Below, in pieces: positions 9,190 through 17,930 of a DNA stretch of 64,000 nt (positions are counted from its first letter, which is position 1; every line of letters begins with the position of its first letter). The stretch is from Flavobacterium ginsengisoli (lineage in GTDB: Bacteria > Bacteroidota > Bacteroidia > Flavobacteriales > Flavobacteriaceae). Location of the stretch: positions 1,479,501 to 1,543,500 of the forward strand of contig NZ_CP121110.1 in the NCBI RefSeq assembly GCF_029625315.1, in the 5' to 3' direction. The translations under genes and the position numbers were made by a program. The notes below the pieces were generated by a model. That model worked only from the letters and a program-made list of their open reading frames with translations, had not been told where the DNA came from and made no database searches.

Positions 9190-9828
9190 ATGAAAAAGTA
9201 CTTCGTTTTGTTTTTCGCTATTTTGGCATTTTCAAGTTGTGGCAGTAATACTTCTATTGTAAACAGCTGGAGAGATCCTGATGTAACCATCACTCAGGAA
9301 CATTTCAAGAAAGTTTTGGTTGTAGCTTTGGTCAAGGACGAAGCTTCGAGACGAATTACAGAAAATAGAATTGCGACAAGCAATCCAATATTTAAGACCT
9401 CTTACCAATACTTAGATGCAACTTCACAATTATCACAAGAACAGAAACTAAAGGTTTTACAAGATGAAGGTTTTGATGGCGTAATCAGTATGCGATTAGT
9501 CAGCAAAGAAAAAGAAGTTAATTATGTTCCTGGCACTTACACTGGAATGTATTATGGCGGATTTGATGGAATGTACACAGGAATGTATGGTTATGGATTT
9601 GGGAATTGGTACGGAATGTATTCGCCTAATTTCTACGATCCTGGATATTATCAAGAAACTACATCTTATATGGTAGAAACCAATGTATTTTCATTAAAAC
9701 AAAACAAGCTAATCTGGACAGGAACAACAGAATCTCAATATGTTACCGATTTAGGACAAACCGTTGACGCCATAATGCAAGTGGTTGTAAAAGAAATGCG
9801 AAAAGACGGCTCACTTCCTCCAAAATAA
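9190..9828 (+). CDS. DUF4136-like lipoprotein with a Tyr/Gly/Met-rich loop
   Basis: 212 residues. The signal peptide ends in the lipobox AFSSC (Cys at about residue 17). The arrangement of SIVNSWRDPDVTI, KKVLVVALVKDEASRR and the C-terminal VFSLKQNKLIWTGTTES resembles DUF4136-type lipoproteins. Between them lies an unusual low-complexity insert (about residues 115-155) with repeated TGMY, GGFDGMY and YGMYS units. Its role is unknown. The gene ends at a strong intrinsic terminator. Confidence 0.75.
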   Translation: MKKYFVLFFAILAFSSCGSNTSIVNSWRDPDVTITQEHFKKVLVVALVKDEASRRITENRIATSNPIFKTSYQYLDATSQLSQEQKLKVLQDEGFDGVISMRLVSKEKEVNYVPGTYTGMYYGGFDGMYTGMYGYGFGNWYGMYSPNFYDPGYYQETTSYMVETNVFSLKQNKLIWTGTTESQYVTDLGQTVDAIMQVVVKEMRKDGSLPPK

Positions 9829-9836
9829 AACATCAA

Positions 9837-9870
9837 AAAAGCAGTATTTCTAAAATACTGCTTTTCTTTT
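9837..9870 (+). terminator. Intrinsic terminator after the DUF4136-like gene
   Basis: 13-pair stem AAAAGCAGTATTT/AAATACTGCTTTT with a 3-base loop and a following T-rich run. Confidence 0.85.
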
Positions 9871-9885
9871 ATTTAAAAAATTGAC

Positions 9886-9893
9886 TATTTTTG
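9886..9893 (+). promoter_or_regulatory. -7 promoter element of the HTH-Fic gene
   Basis: TATTTTTG fits TAnnTTTG and lies 22 bases before the start codon. The -33 region is only T-rich. Confidence 0.4.
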
Positions 9894-9915
9894 TCAAGAC
9901 TAAATTTTTCATTAA

Positions 9916-10966
9916 ATGAAATCGCTTTTAAAAAATGCTAGAGAACAAAAAGGTTTAAAAACTCGCGAGTTAGCTCAGCTTGCTGGTATTGACCAGGCTT
10001 TAATAAGCAAATTTGAATCTGGAACTAGAAAACCAACTAAAGATCAGATAATCAAACTTTCCCAGCTACTAGAAATTGATTACGAAACTTTAATGATTGC
10101 GTGGCTTAAAGAAAAGATTCTTTATGAAATTGGTGATGATGATCTTGCTTTGAAAGCATTAAAAGTCGCAGAAGATGAAATCAAATACAATAAAACGGTT
10201 TCGAATCTTAAATTATCTACTTCGTTAGAGAAAATCCTAAAAGAAATTGATTTTTTAAAAGAAAAACTAGACTCTTTTCGCCAATTTGACAGTTTTAAAA
10301 TTAAACAAGCTCTCGAATTAGAATATACTTTTGAAAGTAATAGAATTGAAGGAAATACAATGACTCTTCGTGAAACCGATATGGTTATCAATGAAGGTTT
10401 GACAATTTCTGGAAAAAGTATGCGGGAACATTTGGAAGCCATTAATCATCAAGAAGCTATTGGTTTTATAAAAGAATTAATGAGTAAAAGCAATTCGTTA
10501 AATGAGCGTGATCTTTTGTCTATTCATAATTTAATACTTCGAGGAATTATCCCAGAAGACGCTGGACGTTACAGAAAAGTTCAGGTCATGATACAAGGAA
10601 GTACTCATATGCCTCCCCAAGCGTTAATGGTTCCTCAAGAAATGGAGGAATACTTTATTTGGTACGAAATCAATAAAAATAAATTGCATCCTGTTATCCT
10701 TGCTTGCCGAAATGCATGAACGTTTAATTACTATCCATCCTTTTATTGATGGAAATGGCCGAACTTCGAGATTAATAATGAATTTAATTCTAATGCAAAA
10801 AGGTTATCCGATAGCCAACATTAAAGGAGATTATGAAAATCGAATGCAGTATTATCAAGCCTTAGAAATAGCGCAAACTAAAAAAGACAAGGAAGACTTC
10901 TTTCTCTTTATTGCTCAAAGAGAAAAAGAAAGCCTAGAAAGATACATTTCAATTCTTACTCAATAG
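9916..10966 (+). CDS. HTH (XRE)-Fic domain protein (one-base insertion near 10699)
   Basis: An XRE-type helix-turn-helix (residues 1-60, LKTRELAQLAGIDQALISKFESG) is followed by a Fic domain. Fic enzymes AMPylate or otherwise modify hydroxyl side chains. The inhibitory motif SNRIEG (pattern S/TxxxEG/N) sits before the Fic core, so this is a class II, self-inhibited Fic protein. The catalytic HPFIDGNGRTSR is complete. The frame breaks at HPVIL. Removing one C at 10699 restores HPVILLAEMHERL and about 349 residues. Without that correction the product would lose its active site. The DNA-binding domain suggests autoregulation, and there is no separate antitoxin gene. Confidence 0.88.
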
Positions 10967-10969
10967 AAA

Positions 10970-10991
10970 AAGCCCGTTTAAAAACGGGCTT
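10970..10991. terminator. Hairpin between convergent fic and pcm genes
   Basis: 10-pair stem AAGCCCGTTT/AAACGGGCTT with a very short loop, placed between the two stop codons. It can serve both directions. Confidence 0.75.
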
Positions 10992-10995
10992 CTTA

Positions 10996-11635
10996 TTAAT
11001 TTTTATCTTCTAATAAAGGAACAAATCTAAATTCTCCAAATTCATGTTTTTCGAATTGAGTTTCATTTTTCCTGATTAATAAGGTCATAATCTGAACATC
11101 TTCTCCAAGTGGAATAACAAGTCTTCCTCCTATTTTTAATTGAGCCATTAACGGCTGAGGAATAAATGGTGCACCCGCCGTAACTATAATACTGTCAAAC
11201 GGAGCAAAATTTGGAAGCCCTTTATATCCATCTCCAAAAGTAACGTGCTTTGGACGAATATTTAATTTTGGAAAAAGATTCGATGTGGTCTTAAATAATT
11301 CGCTTTGCCTTTCAACTGTATAAACTTTAGCGCCAAGCATAAACAAAACAGCCGTTTGGTAACCAGAACCAGTCCCAATTTCTAAAACTTTGTGATCTCT
11401 TTTTACTTCTAATAGCTGTGATTGAAAAGCAACCGTATACGGCTGCGAGATAGTTTGACCCGCTCCAATAGGAAAAGCCTTATCTTGATAAGCATAATCT
11501 TCAAAACTTGAATTCAAAAAAGGTGTCTCGGGATTTTTTTATCGCATCAAGCACTGCTTTATCAGTAATTCCTTTTTGCTCTAAAGTAGTTACTAATTGA
11601 TTACGAAGTCCTTGATGTTTGGCAGTATCTTTCAA
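10996..11635 (-). CDS. pcm: Protein-L-isoaspartate O-methyltransferase (two homopolymer deletions)
   Basis: Repairs isoaspartyl damage in proteins using S-adenosylmethionine. The conserved QTISQPYTVAFQ substrate-side motif, the SAM-binding VLEIGTGSGYQTAV and the DSIIVTAGAPFIPQPL region are present. The N-terminal 39 or so residues are in other frames. Adding one base to each of two homopolymer runs (11534-11540 and 11516-11521) gives AIKKIPRHLFLNSSFEDYAY and about 213 residues, the normal length. The likely start is TTG at 11635, since a promoter box lies at 11664-11657 and no ATG fits. Confidence 0.88.
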
Positions 11636-11656
11636 AATGAGTAGGTTTTATTTTCG

Positions 11657-11664
11657 CAAAAATA
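11657..11664 (-). promoter_or_regulatory. -7 promoter element of pcm
   Basis: On the minus strand TATTTTTG fits TAnnTTTG, about 20 bases before the proposed pcm start. A TTG about 21 bases upstream could be the -33 element. Confidence 0.45.
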
Positions 11665-11755
11665 AGAAAACAAATTATCAAAAGTCAACTACTTTTTTAT
11701 GATTTAATTTCTATTTTTGATTTATGCACTAACCTAAAATGAAATCTAATCTTTT

Positions 11756-12745
11756 ATGAAAAAAGCTTTACTCGTTTTATCTTTCTTTTTTTCCCTAATT
11801 GGAATTTTATCTACTTTTTTTCTTGTGTTTTTTAAAATCGAATACCTTAATGACTTTACAGGAATTATTTTGAGCTTAAAACCTCATTATTTTTCCGGAC
11901 TTAATACTTATTTGGAAACAGAACGTCGAAGCGATAATTCAACAAGCGGAATAATTTTACCGCTTTTAAACCTATTTTTTTACCTCACTCTTCTTTCAGG
12001 TTCCATAATATATTATATTTCAAAATATAAAGAAACAAGGTTATTGAGTTTTAATTATAGTATAGCAATCATTAATGGGCTTGTAGGTTTATCGTTTTTT
12101 GCTTTAGTAGATACGAATAAAACTTCTCCATATTTACTTTATAAAGTAGTCGGCATAGTAATTACCATTATAATAATTTTTATATCCTATTATATTATTA
12201 AAAAACCTCTAAATGAAACTATTAGCGCCACCGAAATTACAGATGATATTACTTTAGAAAATTCGTCAAATTACAAACGTTTCCTAAATTTAATCATTGA
12301 TACAATATTAATACTTAGCATTACTTATGGTTATTTTGAATTTTCAGAAAGAAGTACTACCCTAACAACCTTTTACGAAAAATTACATACCGCTTTTGGA
12401 ACAGAGTTCTCTATTTTACTATATATATACATAATCAAATTTATATACTACCTAGTTTATGAATCTCTGTTTAAATCAACGCCTGCAAAATTTTTAACTG
12501 GATGTTATATTACAGATGAAAATGGAAATCAGCCAGATTTTTCAATGATTTTAAAAAGGACACTATGTCGATTTATTCCTTTCGAAAGTTTTTCTTTTCT
12601 AATGGGTAAAAACCTACATGATGATTACTCAGACACTTATGTTGTAAACAAAAAAACAGACGCACATATTGAAAAACGCTATTTATTAGTTTTAGGAATC
12701 AGCTTCTGCATCATGTTAATATACTATTATTTTAATAGATATTAA
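11756..12745 (+). CDS. RDD-family membrane protein
   Basis: 329 residues with about six hydrophobic segments. The N-terminal half has four (residues 3-25, about 63-88, about 96-118 and 125-145). The C-terminal half is an RDD domain, with YKRFLNLIIDTILI, then LVYESLFKSTPAKFLTGCYITDENG, KRTLCRFIPFE and a long DDYSDTYVV tail, all typical. RDD proteins are integral membrane proteins mostly of unknown function, some linked to ion exchange. It has no operon partner. Confidence 0.78.
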   Translation: MKKALLVLSFFFSLIGILSTFFLVFFKIEYLNDFTGIILSLKPHYFSGLNTYLETERRSDNSTSGIILPLLNLFFYLTLLSGSIIYYISKYKETRLLSFNYSIAIINGLVGLSFFALVDTNKTSPYLLYKVVGIVITIIIIFISYYIIKKPLNETISATEITDDITLENSSNYKRFLNLIIDTILILSITYGYFEFSERSTTLTTFYEKLHTAFGTEFSILLYIYIIKFIYYLVYESLFKSTPAKFLTGCYITDENGNQPDFSMILKRTLCRFIPFESFSFLMGKNLHDDYSDTYVVNKKTDAHIEKRYLLVLGISFCIMLIYYYFNRY

Positions 12746-12854
12746 TACTTTTTTTGTCTTTAGCAAATCTAAATTAAAACTCAAAATATTGACTTTAAAT
12801 TGAGATCTCGCTAAATCTTTACTACATACATTTTCACGTTCAACAAATAAATTA

Positions 12855-12862
12855 TATTTTTG
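12855..12862 (+). promoter_or_regulatory. -7 promoter element of the Gfo/Idh-type gene
   Basis: TATTTTTG fits TAnnTTTG, with the start codon 17 bases downstream. The -33 region is TTTTC instead of TTTG. Confidence 0.4.
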
Positions 12863-12878
12863 TTTAAAATACATTCTC

Positions 12879-13844
12879 ATGTTAAAAGTAGGAGTTTTAG
12901 GTGCTGGTCATCTTGGTAAAATACATTTACGCTTATTACAACAATCTGACAAATACGAATTAGTTGGATTTTACGACGAAAATCAAGAAAATGCCGAAAG
13001 AATCTCAAAAGAGTTTGGCTATAAAAACTTCAGCACAATTGCAAAACTTATTCACGCTGTCGACGTGATTGATATTGTTACTCCAACACTTTCGCATTAC
13101 AAATGTGCAAAGGTTGCGATCAAATCTGGAAAACATATCTTTATTGAAAAACCAATTGCCAATACTGTAGAAGAAGCTGAAGAAATTATTGCTTTAGCAA
13201 AAGAATACAATGTAAAAGGACAAGTTGGTCACGTAGAGCGCTTTAATCCCGCTTTTATTGCTACAAAAAACATGATCGAAAATCCGATGTTTATAGAAAC
13301 GCATCGTTTGGCCGAATTTAACCCACGTGGTACAGATGTTCCTGTTGTTTTAGATTTAATGATTCATGATATAGATGCAATTTTAAGTGTAGTCAATTCA
13401 AAAGTAAAAGACATTCATGCAAGTGGAGTTTCTGTAATTAGCGATACTCCAGATATTGCCAACGCTAGAATCGAATTCGAAAATGGATGCGTTGCAAATT
13501 TAACTGCCAGTAGAATTTCATTAAAAAACATGCGCAAATCACGTTTCTTTCAAAAAGATGCTTACATTTCTGTTGACTTTTTAGAAAAGAAATGCGAAGT
13601 AGTTCGTATGAAAGATGCGCCAGAAGTTCCTGGAGATTTTGATATGATTCTTCAAAATGCTGAAGGCGTTAAAAAACAAATTTATTTCACTAATCCAGAT
13701 GTAGAACAAAACAATGCAATTCTGGACGAATTAGAATCTTTTGCAAATGCAATCAATACAGATACTACACCAGTTGTAACATTGGAGCAAGCGACAGATG
13801 CATTGCGAGTGGCGTATCAAATTATTGACTGTTTCGACAAATAA
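12879..13844 (+). CDS. Gfo/Idh/MocA-family NAD(P)-dependent oxidoreductase
   Basis: 321 residues. The Rossmann fingerprint GVLGAGHLGKIHL is at residues 4-16, and the EKP signature (HIFIEKPIANTVEEAEE) marks the cofactor/catalytic Lys. The C-terminal half has the expected alpha/beta substrate domain with VVLDLMIHDIDAIL. The family oxidises or epimerises sugars and cyclitols, and the substrate cannot be read from the sequence. It stands before a 3-hydroxyacyl-CoA dehydrogenase gene but is separated from it by a palindromic repeat, so co-regulation is uncertain. Confidence 0.85.
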   Translation: MLKVGVLGAGHLGKIHLRLLQQSDKYELVGFYDENQENAERISKEFGYKNFSTIAKLIHAVDVIDIVTPTLSHYKCAKVAIKSGKHIFIEKPIANTVEEAEEIIALAKEYNVKGQVGHVERFNPAFIATKNMIENPMFIETHRLAEFNPRGTDVPVVLDLMIHDIDAILSVVNSKVKDIHASGVSVISDTPDIANARIEFENGCVANLTASRISLKNMRKSRFFQKDAYISVDFLEKKCEVVRMKDAPEVPGDFDMILQNAEGVKKQIYFTNPDVEQNNAILDELESFANAINTDTTPVVTLEQATDALRVAYQIIDCFDK

Positions 13845-13867
13845 TTTAAAGAATTTTAAAAATAAAA

Positions 13868-13909
13868 TTAGCCACGAAATTCACGATAACATTGTGAATT
13901 CGTGGCTAA
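13868..13909. repeat. Palindromic intergenic element containing GCCACGAA
   Basis: Inverted repeat TTAGCCACGAAATTCAC / GTGAATTCGTGGCTAA with a short loop and one unpaired base. The outer word GCCACGAA...GTGGC recurs at 37519-37595, so this looks like a dispersed palindromic family. Here it could also act as a terminator for the Gfo/Idh-type gene. Confidence 0.7.
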
Positions 13910-13936
13910 ATCGTAAAATATAATATCAAAAGTAAT

Positions 13937-14830
13937 ATGAAAACAATAGCTGTAATTGGAGCAGGTACAATGGGTAACGGAATTGCGCATACTTTTGCGC
14001 AAAGCGGATTTACTGTAAAATTAATCGATGTTTCTGAAAAATCATTAGATAAAGGAATGGCAACTATTGTCGCTAACTTAGATCGTATGCTTTCTAAAGG
14101 AACAATTACGCAAGAAGATGTTGCTAAAACAATCACCAATATTATTACTTATACAGATATAAAAGACGGTGTTGTTGGTGTTGATTTAGTAGTTGAAGCC
14201 GCAACTGAAAATGTTGAATTAAAACTAAACATCTTCAAACAATTAAACGAATATTGCTCACACAATACAATCTTAGCTACCAATACTTCTTCAATTTCAA
14301 TTACACAAATTGGAGCTGTTGTAGCGCATCCAGAACGTGTCATCGGAATGCATTTCATGAATCCGGTGCCGATTATGAAATTGGTTGAAATCATCCGCGG
14401 ATATAATACAAGCGATGAAGTAACTAAAATCATCATGACTTTATCTGAAAAATTAGGTAAAGTTCCTGTTGAAGTTAATGATTATCCAGGTTTTGTAGCA
14501 AACAGAATTTTAATGCCTATGCTAAACGAAGCAATCGAAACGTTATACAATAAAGTGGCTGGAGTTTATGAAATCGATACGGTAATGAAATTAGGAATGG
14601 GACACCCTATGGGGCCACTTCAGTTAGCTGATTTTATTGGTCTTGACGTTTGTCTCGCAATTTTAAATGTAATGTACGATGGATTTAAAAACCCAAAATA
14701 TGCTCCTTGCCCACTTTTAGTAAATATGGTAAGAGCTGGTAAACTTGGAGTTAAATCTGGAGAAGGTTTTTACGATTATAGCGAAAGTAAAAAAGCAGAG
14801 AAAATCTCTAAGCAGTTTATTCTTTCATAA
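13937..14830 (+). CDS. 3-hydroxybutyryl-CoA dehydrogenase
   Basis: 297 residues, the size of monofunctional 3-hydroxyacyl-CoA dehydrogenases. The NAD-binding GAGTMGNGIAHTFAQ is at residues 7-21, the active-site region is NTSSISI and HFMNPVPIMKLVEI (catalytic His and Asn), and the dimer domain has DYPGFVANRILMPMLNEA. It interconverts 3-hydroxybutyryl-CoA and acetoacetyl-CoA. The symbol hbd would fit, but paaH-type assignment cannot be excluded. A PLP-binding protein gene follows 12 bases later. Confidence 0.92.
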   Translation: MKTIAVIGAGTMGNGIAHTFAQSGFTVKLIDVSEKSLDKGMATIVANLDRMLSKGTITQEDVAKTITNIITYTDIKDGVVGVDLVVEAATENVELKLNIFKQLNEYCSHNTILATNTSSISITQIGAVVAHPERVIGMHFMNPVPIMKLVEIIRGYNTSDEVTKIIMTLSEKLGKVPVEVNDYPGFVANRILMPMLNEAIETLYNKVAGVYEIDTVMKLGMGHPMGPLQLADFIGLDVCLAILNVMYDGFKNPKYAPCPLLVNMVRAGKLGVKSGEGFYDYSESKKAEKISKQFILS

Positions 14831-14842
14831 AAAAGAAATATC

Positions 14843-15496
14843 ATGTCGATTCAATCGAATTTAAATACAATTAAAGCAACATTACCTGATCACGTAACTC
14901 TAGTTGCCGTTTCAAAAACAAAACCTGTTTCTGACTTGATGCAGGCTTACGAAGCTGGACAACGCATATTTGGAGAAAACAAAATTCAGGAAATGACTGA
15001 AAAATGGGAACAAATGCCAAAAGATATTCAATGGCATATGATAGGTCATGTTCAGTCAAATAAAGTCAAGTTTATGGCACCGTATGTCACTTTAATTCAT
15101 GGTGTTGACAGTTTGAAATTATTACAAGAAATAAATAAACAAGCTTTAAAAAACAATAGAATTATAGATTGTCTTCTTCAAATTTATATTGCAGAAGAAG
15201 AATCTAAGTTTGGCTTGGACGAAAATGAATTAAATGAACTTTTAACTTCTTCAGAGTTCAAAGAGTTGAAAAATATTCGTATCTTAGGTTTAATGGGAAT
15301 GGCCACTTTCACCGAAGACCAAAACCAAATAAAAAAAGAATTCACACATTTAAAATCTATTTTTGATTCCATCCAAAAACTGCAGATTGTTGATTTAAAA
15401 ACAATTTCAATGGGGATGTCTGGAGATTATCAATTAGCCATAGAATGCGGAAGCACAATGGTAAGAATTGGAAGCGACATTTTTGGCGGACGCTAA
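14843..15496 (+). CDS. YggS-family pyridoxal phosphate homeostasis protein
   Basis: 217 residues, a single TIM-barrel domain like the alanine racemase N-terminal fold. The PLP-binding Lys is in LVAVSKTKPV (about residue 26), followed by GENKIQEM, WHMIGHVQSNK and SMGMSGDYQLAIECGSTMVRIGSDIFG, all diagnostic. The family buffers PLP and affects amino-acid and CoA metabolism without known catalysis. It is 12 bases after the hydroxyacyl-CoA dehydrogenase gene, so probably one transcript. Confidence 0.94.
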   Translation: MSIQSNLNTIKATLPDHVTLVAVSKTKPVSDLMQAYEAGQRIFGENKIQEMTEKWEQMPKDIQWHMIGHVQSNKVKFMAPYVTLIHGVDSLKLLQEINKQALKNNRIIDCLLQIYIAEEESKFGLDENELNELLTSSEFKELKNIRILGLMGMATFTEDQNQIKKEFTHLKSIFDSIQKLQIVDLKTISMGMSGDYQLAIECGSTMVRIGSDIFGGR

Positions 15497-15548
15497 ACAT
15501 AAATCATAGATTTTAACTGATTACTAAAACTGAGACTGAGCAATTAAT

Positions 15549-16910
15549 TTGTACGCAATACTTGACATAGAGACCACTGGAGGACAATTTAATGAAGAGG
15601 GAATTACTGAAATCGCCATCTATAAATTTGATGGACATGAAGTAGTAGACCAATTCATCAGTCTTGTTAATCCCGAAATTCCGATTCAGCCGTTTGTAGT
15701 AAAACTGACTGGAATTAATAACGCTATGTTACAGTCGGCGCCAAAGTTCTATGAAGTTGCCAAACGTATTATTGAAATTACTTCAGATTGCGTAATTGTG
15801 GCTCACAATGCTTCTTTTGACTACAGAATCCTTCGTACTGAATTCCGTCGTTTAGGCTACGATTTCGAGGCTAAAACACTTTGCACAGTAGAATTAGCTA
15901 AAAAACTAATTCCAGAACAGCCTTCTTACAGTTTAGGCAAATTGGTGCGTGCTCTTGGAATTCCAATGGCAGATAGACATCGTGCGAGCGGAGATGCTAT
16001 GGCAACAACAAAGCTGTTCAAAATGCTTTTAGAAAAAGACACAGAGAAAACAATCGTAAAAGATTTTATAAAACTCGAAGTCGAAAAAGGGATTTCTCCT
16101 AAATTTTTAGACATATTAAATCAGATGCCAACCAAAACTGGGGTTTATTATATTTATAATGAAAGTGGTACTTTGATTTATATCGGCAAAAGCCAAAATA
16201 TCAAAAAGAGAGTCAATCAGCACTTTACAGGAGTTACAACTAAAAGCAAAAAAATTCAGGCAGAAGTCTTCACCATAACTTATGACGAAACCGGAAGCGA
16301 GCTAGTTGCGCTTTTAAAAGAAAGCCAGGAAGTAAAAATAAATCGTCCGAAATACAATCGTTCGCAAAAGAAAACTGTTTTTCCTTTCGCCTTATATGCA
16401 GAAAAAGATGCAAACGGATATATAAACCTAAAACTTGAAAAAGCAGACGGACGTAAAAAAGAAATTACATCTTTTGCCTCTTTGCAAGAAGGTAAAAATG
16501 CCCTTTTTAAATTTACGGCAAAATATCATTTATGCCAGAAATTGACAGGTTTATACCAAACCAAAAAAGAGTGTTTTCAATATAAAATAAAAGAGTGTGA
16601 CGGGGCTTGTATTGGCGAAGTGACGCCCGAAGTCTACAATTTAAGAGTACAGCAGTTTATTTCAGAAAACAGTTTCGAAAATAAAAGCATGATCATAATC
16701 GACAGGGGGCGAAATGTAAACGAAAGAAGTGCTATTTTGATAGAAAATGGAATATATCAAGGTTATGCTTATTACGATTTGAACTATCAAATCACAAATA
16801 TTGATATTCTTAAAAACATTCTAATCCCAATGCAGCATAATCGTGACGTAAAAAACATTATTCAGAGCTACATTCGCAAAAGCAAGTCATTAAAAATCAT
16901 GCATTTTTAA
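15549..16910 (+). CDS. DEDDh exonuclease fused to a GIY-YIG nuclease domain
   Basis: 453 residues. The N-terminal DnaQ-like exonuclease (residues 1-170) has LDIETTGG, VAHNASFDYRIL and the distal HRASGDAMAT. It is joined to a GIY-YIG endonuclease (TGVYYIYNESGTLIYIGKSQNIKKRV, about residues 195-220) and a UvrC-like C-terminal region. The architecture resembles epsilon/Cho-type repair nucleases and is common in Bacteroidota. It probably acts in DNA repair, nicking and trimming. The start is TTG at 15549, required to keep the first beta strand YAILDIE; no ATG lies near. Confidence 0.87.
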   Translation: MYAILDIETTGGQFNEEGITEIAIYKFDGHEVVDQFISLVNPEIPIQPFVVKLTGINNAMLQSAPKFYEVAKRIIEITSDCVIVAHNASFDYRILRTEFRRLGYDFEAKTLCTVELAKKLIPEQPSYSLGKLVRALGIPMADRHRASGDAMATTKLFKMLLEKDTEKTIVKDFIKLEVEKGISPKFLDILNQMPTKTGVYYIYNESGTLIYIGKSQNIKKRVNQHFTGVTTKSKKIQAEVFTITYDETGSELVALLKESQEVKINRPKYNRSQKKTVFPFALYAEKDANGYINLKLEKADGRKKEITSFASLQEGKNALFKFTAKYHLCQKLTGLYQTKKECFQYKIKECDGACIGEVTPEVYNLRVQQFISENSFENKSMIIIDRGRNVNERSAILIENGIYQGYAYYDLNYQITNIDILKNILIPMQHNRDVKNIIQSYIRKSKSLKIMHF

Positions 16911-16938
16911 GACGATAAACTTTACGTATCTTAGTGAT

Positions 16939-17778
16939 ATGACAAAATACAAATCAAAATACGAGATTTTTAGAGAAAAAATCAAAATCATTCTCTACGG
17001 AACAAATACCATTTTGGGCAGAATGTTCGATTTGGTTCTCTTGGGACTCATATTATTAAGCGTATTATTGGTAATGCTCGATACGGTAGAAGGCATTAAT
17101 CATAAATACCATCATCAACTCCTTATCTGCGAATGGATTATTACCGTTTTCTTTACCATAGAGTATATTTTAAGGATTATTGCTATACAAAAACCTATAA
17201 AATATGTTTTTAGCTTTTACGGAATTATAGATTTGATGGCGATTCTACCAATGTATTTGTCAATCTTTTTTCCTGCAACAAATGTTTTGACAATTGTCCG
17301 TATACTGCGTTTTTTCAGATTATTCAAAATTCTGCATATTCCGCAAATTTCGCATCAATCTTACCAGTTAAAAGAAGCATTACAAGCCAGCAAAGAAAAA
17401 ATACTCGTTTTTATATATTTCGTAATCATCAGCGCCATTATTATAGGTGCATTAATGTACGTTGTCGAAGGCAAAGAAAGTGGTTTTACCAGTATTCCAG
17501 TTAGCATTTATTGGTCAATTGTAACACTTACTACAGTAGGTTATGGAGATATTTCTCCAATAACACCGCTTGGGCAATTTCTCGCATCACTTGTTATGAT
17601 TATGGGTTACGGAATTATAGCGGTTCCTACAGGTATTGTAACAGCAGAATTTGCCAAAGCTAGTTTCCGAAACAACTCCGTAAACGGCAAAAGAACCTGC
17701 TCACAATGCAATGCCCAACTGCATTTTGATAATGCAAAATATTGTTATCAATGCGGAAAAACATTGCCTAGTAATTAA
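16939..17778 (+). CDS. Voltage-gated-type potassium channel with a C-terminal zinc ribbon
   Basis: 279 residues. Six transmembrane segments include an S4-like helix (VRILRFFRLFKILHIPQ) and the pore with selectivity filter TLTTVGYGDISP (about residues 197-208). This fits a Kv-type ion transporter of the inner membrane. After the last helix the short cytoplasmic tail ends in a rubredoxin-like zinc ribbon, CSQCNAQLHF...YCYQCGKTLPS. Such a tail could sense metal or redox state or bind a partner. The gene lies between the exonuclease and miaA with its own ATG at 16939. Confidence 0.87.
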   Translation: MTKYKSKYEIFREKIKIILYGTNTILGRMFDLVLLGLILLSVLLVMLDTVEGINHKYHHQLLICEWIITVFFTIEYILRIIAIQKPIKYVFSFYGIIDLMAILPMYLSIFFPATNVLTIVRILRFFRLFKILHIPQISHQSYQLKEALQASKEKILVFIYFVIISAIIIGALMYVVEGKESGFTSIPVSIYWSIVTLTTVGYGDISPITPLGQFLASLVMIMGYGIIAVPTGIVTAEFAKASFRNNSVNGKRTCSQCNAQLHFDNAKYCYQCGKTLPSN

Positions 17779-17930
17779 TTTATGAAGCTAATCTAGCTGT
17801 ACATTACAACTCCTCCTTATCTTTGTTGTTTTTTAAAGTCATAAAAATAGCTTCCGTTGGTCGCTCTTTTATCCCCTAAAAACTAACAAATATAAGTCTG
17901 AGGTTTCCATTACCATCTGGGCTAAAAAAT

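Noticed and set aside
15549..16910. UvrC or DNA polymerase III epsilon as full assignment
   Set aside because: Only the exonuclease and GIY-YIG parts are present, without polymerase contacts or the rest of UvrC, so a combined repair nuclease is the better call.
17779..17930. Possible small RNA gene upstream of miaA
   Set aside because: No promoter pattern, hairpin or terminator could be seen.
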